Positions 5,454 through 7,359 of a stretch of 7,359 bases of DNA are shown here, piece by piece; positions within the stretch are counted from its first letter, which is position 1; each line of letters begins with the position of its first letter. The notes beneath the pieces were generated by a model. The model made no database searches. It was not told the origin of the DNA and saw only the letters and a list, made by a program, of their open reading frames with translations. The translations under genes and the position numbers were made by a program. Origin of the DNA: CAYLGY01 sp964383325 (GTDB taxonomy: Bacteria > Pseudomonadota > Alphaproteobacteria > Rhizobiales > Rhizobiaceae); NCBI GenBank assembly GCA_964383325.1, contig CAYLGY010000107.1, forward strand, positions 1-7,359, in the 5' to 3' direction.

Positions 5454-6113
5454 CTAGACGCCAAGCTCGGCCAGCGCCTGGTCGACGCCCGGGATCTGCA
5501 TCTGGAACTGGATGACCTGGCCATCGATGCGCGTGATGGCGATGGTGGCGTTGCTCGCCGCCTTCAGTTGCTGCAGGAAGGAATCACTCATCGTCAGCCG
5601 CGCCTTGCAGCCGCGCGTCGAGCATTCGACGAAGGGAGCCGTGACGGCCTCGCCGCTTTCCAGCGACACGCCGACGCCGGGCTGGATCTGGATGTCGGTC
5701 AGCGTCAGGAACTCGGAAAGGAGCTCTCCCTCGGCATTGAAGCCGACCAGCCAGACGAGGATGTTGGAATTGTTCTGCTGGTTGATGACGCGGAAATTGG
5801 CGCTGCAGACGCGCCGCACCGGCTCGCCGCCCTCATTGCAGACAACGGTCCAGCCGCCAAAGCTGCGGGTGGTGCGGGTGTTGTTGCTATTGTCGACCGT
5901 GGCGCCGTCACGCGCGCCCTTGCCGCCAGTGGCCTGGGCCATTTGCTGCGGCACCTGCGAGGCGACCGCCTTGGTCGAGGAAGGAAACAGGGACGAGATC
6001 CCGCCCGGCGCACCGGGAACCCTTCCCGCCAGGAAAAGTGCGACCGCGGCTATGGCAACCAGCGCGGTGATGCCGAATACGCCGCGGCGAATGGTTCTGG
6101 AACGTACTGGCAT
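5454..6113 (-). CDS. IalB-domain (invasion associated locus B) family protein, membrane-anchored
   Basis: This 219-residue protein has a C-terminal IalB domain, a periplasmic or secreted fold common in Alphaproteobacteria. It is named after a Bartonella protein needed for red-cell invasion, but is widespread in non-pathogens and usually of unknown function. The N-terminus is basic (RSRTIRR) followed by a hydrophobic segment (about 12-30) without an obvious cleavage site, suggesting an anchor. A Ser/Thr/Asn/Gln-rich linker runs from about 34 to 82. The domain starts at RSFGGWTVVC and carries four cysteines (92, 103, 164, 169) in two pairs, as expected for disulfides in the family. The start is uncertain: ATG 6113 has GGCGG five bases upstream and begins just before the basic stretch. 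ATG 6149 and TTG 6170 are also in frame. It follows the epimerase gene on the same strand. Confidence 0.85.
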   Translation of the reverse strand: MPVRSRTIRRGVFGITALVAIAAVALFLAGRVPGAPGGISSLFPSSTKAVASQVPQQMAQATGGKGARDGATVDNSNNTRTTRSFGGWTVVCNEGGEPVRRVCSANFRVINQQNNSNILVWLVGFNAEGELLSEFLTLTDIQIQPGVGVSLESGEAVTAPFVECSTRGCKARLTMSDSFLQQLKAASNATIAITRIDGQVIQFQMQIPGVDQALAELGV

Positions 6114-6206
6114 GCCCACCGCCGAACTGCTCGCTAGATTTCCGTGCATCGCCACCGAAGGGACACACAACTGATTTCTATAATTCAGTCAGTGCTGCAT
6201 GGCAAA
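6114..6206 (-). other. Spacer between the epimerase and IalB-like genes
   Basis: These 93 bases separate two same-strand genes. They include an AT-rich patch (ATTTCTATAATTCA at 6173-6186) that could serve as a promoter -10, but I see no matching -35 and no terminator. Co-transcription from the epimerase gene or a separate promoter are both possible. Confidence 0.3.
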
Positions 6207-7256
6207 TCAATCTGTCGGCAGCGCCCCTCCGGAAAGCCCGTCATGATAGGTGCGGTACCATCTGGCAAAGGCTTCCACGCCCTCGCGCACCGGCGTCTTG
6301 GGCTCGAAGCCGACCGCCGCGCGCAGCGCCGAGACATCGGCATGGGTCTCGGCCACGTCGCCGGGCTGGGGCCCGGCAAGTTCGATGAGGGCCTTGACGC
6401 CGAGCGCGGCCTCCAGCGCCGCAACGAATTGGCGCAACGGCACGGGATTCTCGTTGCCGATATTGTAGAGGCGGAACGGCGCATTGCTGGCCGCCGGATC
6501 GGGCGCTTTCGGATCCCAGCCGGGATCGGGGACCGCAATTGCGTCGCTCGCCCGGACGACGCCTTCGACGATATCGTCGATGAAGGTGAAGTCACGGGCA
6601 TGATCGCCGCCATTGAACAGCCGGATCGGCCGCCCTTCGAGAATGCTGCGCGCGAACAGCATCGGCGCCATGTCCGGCCGCCCCCACGGACCATAGACCG
6701 TGAAGAAGCGCAGGCCCGTCGTCGCCAGCCCGTAGAGATGGCTGTAGGCATGGGCCATCAGCTCGTTGGCGCGCTTGGTCGCGGCGTAGAACTGCAGCGG
6801 ATGACCGACGCCATCCTGCTCCGAAAAGGGCAACTTGCGATTGGCGCCGTAGACGCTGCTGGTGCTCGCATAGGTGAGGTGGGGGGTCTGCGCGTACCGG
6901 CAGGCTTCGAGAACATGGGTGAAGCCAACCAGATTGCTCTGCACATAGGCCAGTGGATTGTCGATCGAATAGCGCACGCCCGCCTGGGCGGCGAGATGAA
7001 TGACGCGATCGAAGCGGTGGCGGGCAAAGCATTGCCCGACCGCGTCGCGATCGGCGAGATCAGCCCGGATGAAATCATAGGAAGCGCCGGTTTCGGCCGC
7101 AAGGCGGGCCAGCTCGGCAAGGCGCGCTTCCTTCAGCCCGACATCGTAATAGTCATTGACATTGTCGAAGCCGACCACCGCATCACCGCGTGCCAGCAGC
7201 CGGCGCGCGACGTGAAAGCCGATGAAACCCGCATTGCCGGTAACAAGAATCTTCAT
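6207..7256 (-). CDS. UDP-glucuronate 4-epimerase (NAD-dependent SDR family)
   Basis: This is a 349-residue extended-SDR sugar-nucleotide epimerase. The best match is UDP-glucuronate 4-epimerase (LpsL/Cap1J type), which makes UDP-galacturonate for lipopolysaccharide core, O-antigen or capsule in the cytoplasm. The Rossmann NAD motif TGNAGFIG is at 6-13, DNVNDYYDVGLKEARL (31-46) is characteristic of this subfamily, and HLAAQAGVRYS is at 87-97. The catalytic STSSVYG (131-137) and Tyr157-x3-Lys161 are intact, as is GRPDMAPMLFA (192-202). Slight extra length lies around 240-258 (a Pro/Asp-rich loop) and at the C-terminus. The ATG at 7256 begins MKILVTG, with AGAGGA four bases upstream inside a large inverted repeat. 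Other SDR epimerases (UDP-glucose 4-epimerase, dehydratases) are less likely because of the NDYYD and RPDMAP motifs. Confidence 0.93.
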   Translation of the reverse strand: MKILVTGNAGFIGFHVARRLLARGDAVVGFDNVNDYYDVGLKEARLAELARLAAETGASYDFIRADLADRDAVGQCFARHRFDRVIHLAAQAGVRYSIDNPLAYVQSNLVGFTHVLEACRYAQTPHLTYASTSSVYGANRKLPFSEQDGVGHPLQFYAATKRANELMAHAYSHLYGLATTGLRFFTVYGPWGRPDMAPMLFARSILEGRPIRLFNGGDHARDFTFIDDIVEGVVRASDAIAVPDPGWDPKAPDPAASNAPFRLYNIGNENPVPLRQFVAALEAALGVKALIELAGPQPGDVAETHADVSALRAAVGFEPKTPVREGVEAFARWYRTYHDGLSGGALPTD

Positions 7257-7273
7257 GCAATCCTCTGGACCAT
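7253..7273 (-). other. Possible six-codon upstream ORF overlapping the epimerase start
   Basis: On the minus strand an ATG at 7273, inside the hairpin stem, opens MVQRIA followed by TGA, which overlaps the epimerase start as ATGA. Its own ribosome site is poor (GAGCGG just upstream). If translated, it would unfold the hairpin and deliver ribosomes to the epimerase start. It may be fortuitous. Confidence 0.2.
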
Positions 7274-7304
7274 GATCCGCTCGGGACCATGGTCTAGAGG
7301 ATTG
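7258..7304 (-). promoter_or_regulatory. Long imperfect inverted repeat covering the epimerase ribosome site
   Basis: Arms of 21 bases, 7258-7278 and 7284-7304, are inverted copies matching at 19 of 21 positions around a five-base spacer. The mismatched pairs are 7267/7295 and 7275/7287. The outer nine pairs are perfect and contain the AGAGGA ribosome site (7261-7266); the repeat ends one base before the start codon. In the leftward mRNA this would form a very stable hairpin hiding the ribosome site. It could be a translational switch, a protein operator, or a dispersed palindromic element. Confidence 0.75.
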
Positions 7305-7359
7305 GAAAGGAAAGAGGAACCGGTAATCCGTTCGCGCCCCCGCATTCAGGCGGGTGCGG
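7305..7359. other. Upstream leader of the epimerase gene at the right window edge
   Basis: No coding sequence is supported here. Two further small inverted repeats are visible: CCCGC/GCGGG (7339-7343 with 7350-7354, six-base loop), and GAACCGG/CCGTTC (7317-7323 with 7328-7333) with one unpaired base. No clear promoter is seen, so the epimerase promoter may lie beyond the window. Confidence 0.3.

Noticed and set aside
5439..6174. Plus-strand frames opposite the IalB-like gene
   Set aside because: They are antisense shadows. The minus-strand product has a clear IalB domain with its four cysteines.

Overview
The window looks like chromosomal DNA from a GC-rich alphaproteobacterium, possibly Hyphomicrobiales/Rhizobiales. 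The evidence is the high GC of the genes, the trpF-trpB order, an IalB-family (invasion associated locus B) protein and a rhizobial-style UDP-glucuronate 4-epimerase. The genus cannot be named from the sequence. No IS, phage, CRISPR, tRNA or rRNA signature is visible.

Layout. Positions 1-1893 (minus) hold the tryptophan genes trpF and trpB, separated by one base; trpB runs off the left edge and lacks only its last few codons. A MaoC/hotdog-fold hydratase gene (2069-2578, plus) is transcribed divergently from trpF. Positions 2579-2814 are non-coding and carry a three-unit 15-bp tandem repeat. A TetR-type repressor gene (2815-3516, minus) and an EmrE-type small multidrug resistance transporter gene (3944-4288, plus) are divergent across a 427-bp AT-rich spacer with inverted repeats that could be operators. 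A YbhN-like polytopic membrane protein gene (4300-5238, minus) converges on the transporter gene with 11 bp between them; it has a credible sigma70-like promoter flanked and overlapped by a 16-bp direct repeat. Positions 5454-6113 (minus) encode an N-terminally anchored IalB-domain protein. Positions 6207-7256 (minus) encode a UDP-glucuronate 4-epimerase, preceded by a 21-bp-arm inverted repeat that buries its ribosome binding site.

How the genes fit together. trpF and trpB act in the last steps of tryptophan synthesis and are almost certainly co-translated. TetR plus EmrE looks like a local drug-efflux regulatory pair (inference from divergent arrangement). The epimerase, IalB-like and YbhN-like genes all point to the cell envelope and lie on one strand, but their spacing and the separate ybhN promoter argue against one simple operon.

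I see no complete undescribed multi-gene system. The most unusual signals are regulatory: the hairpin over the epimerase start, tiny upstream ORFs ending in ATGA overlaps at both trpF and the epimerase, the paired repeats at the ybhN promoter, and the inverted repeats between tetR and the transporter gene.
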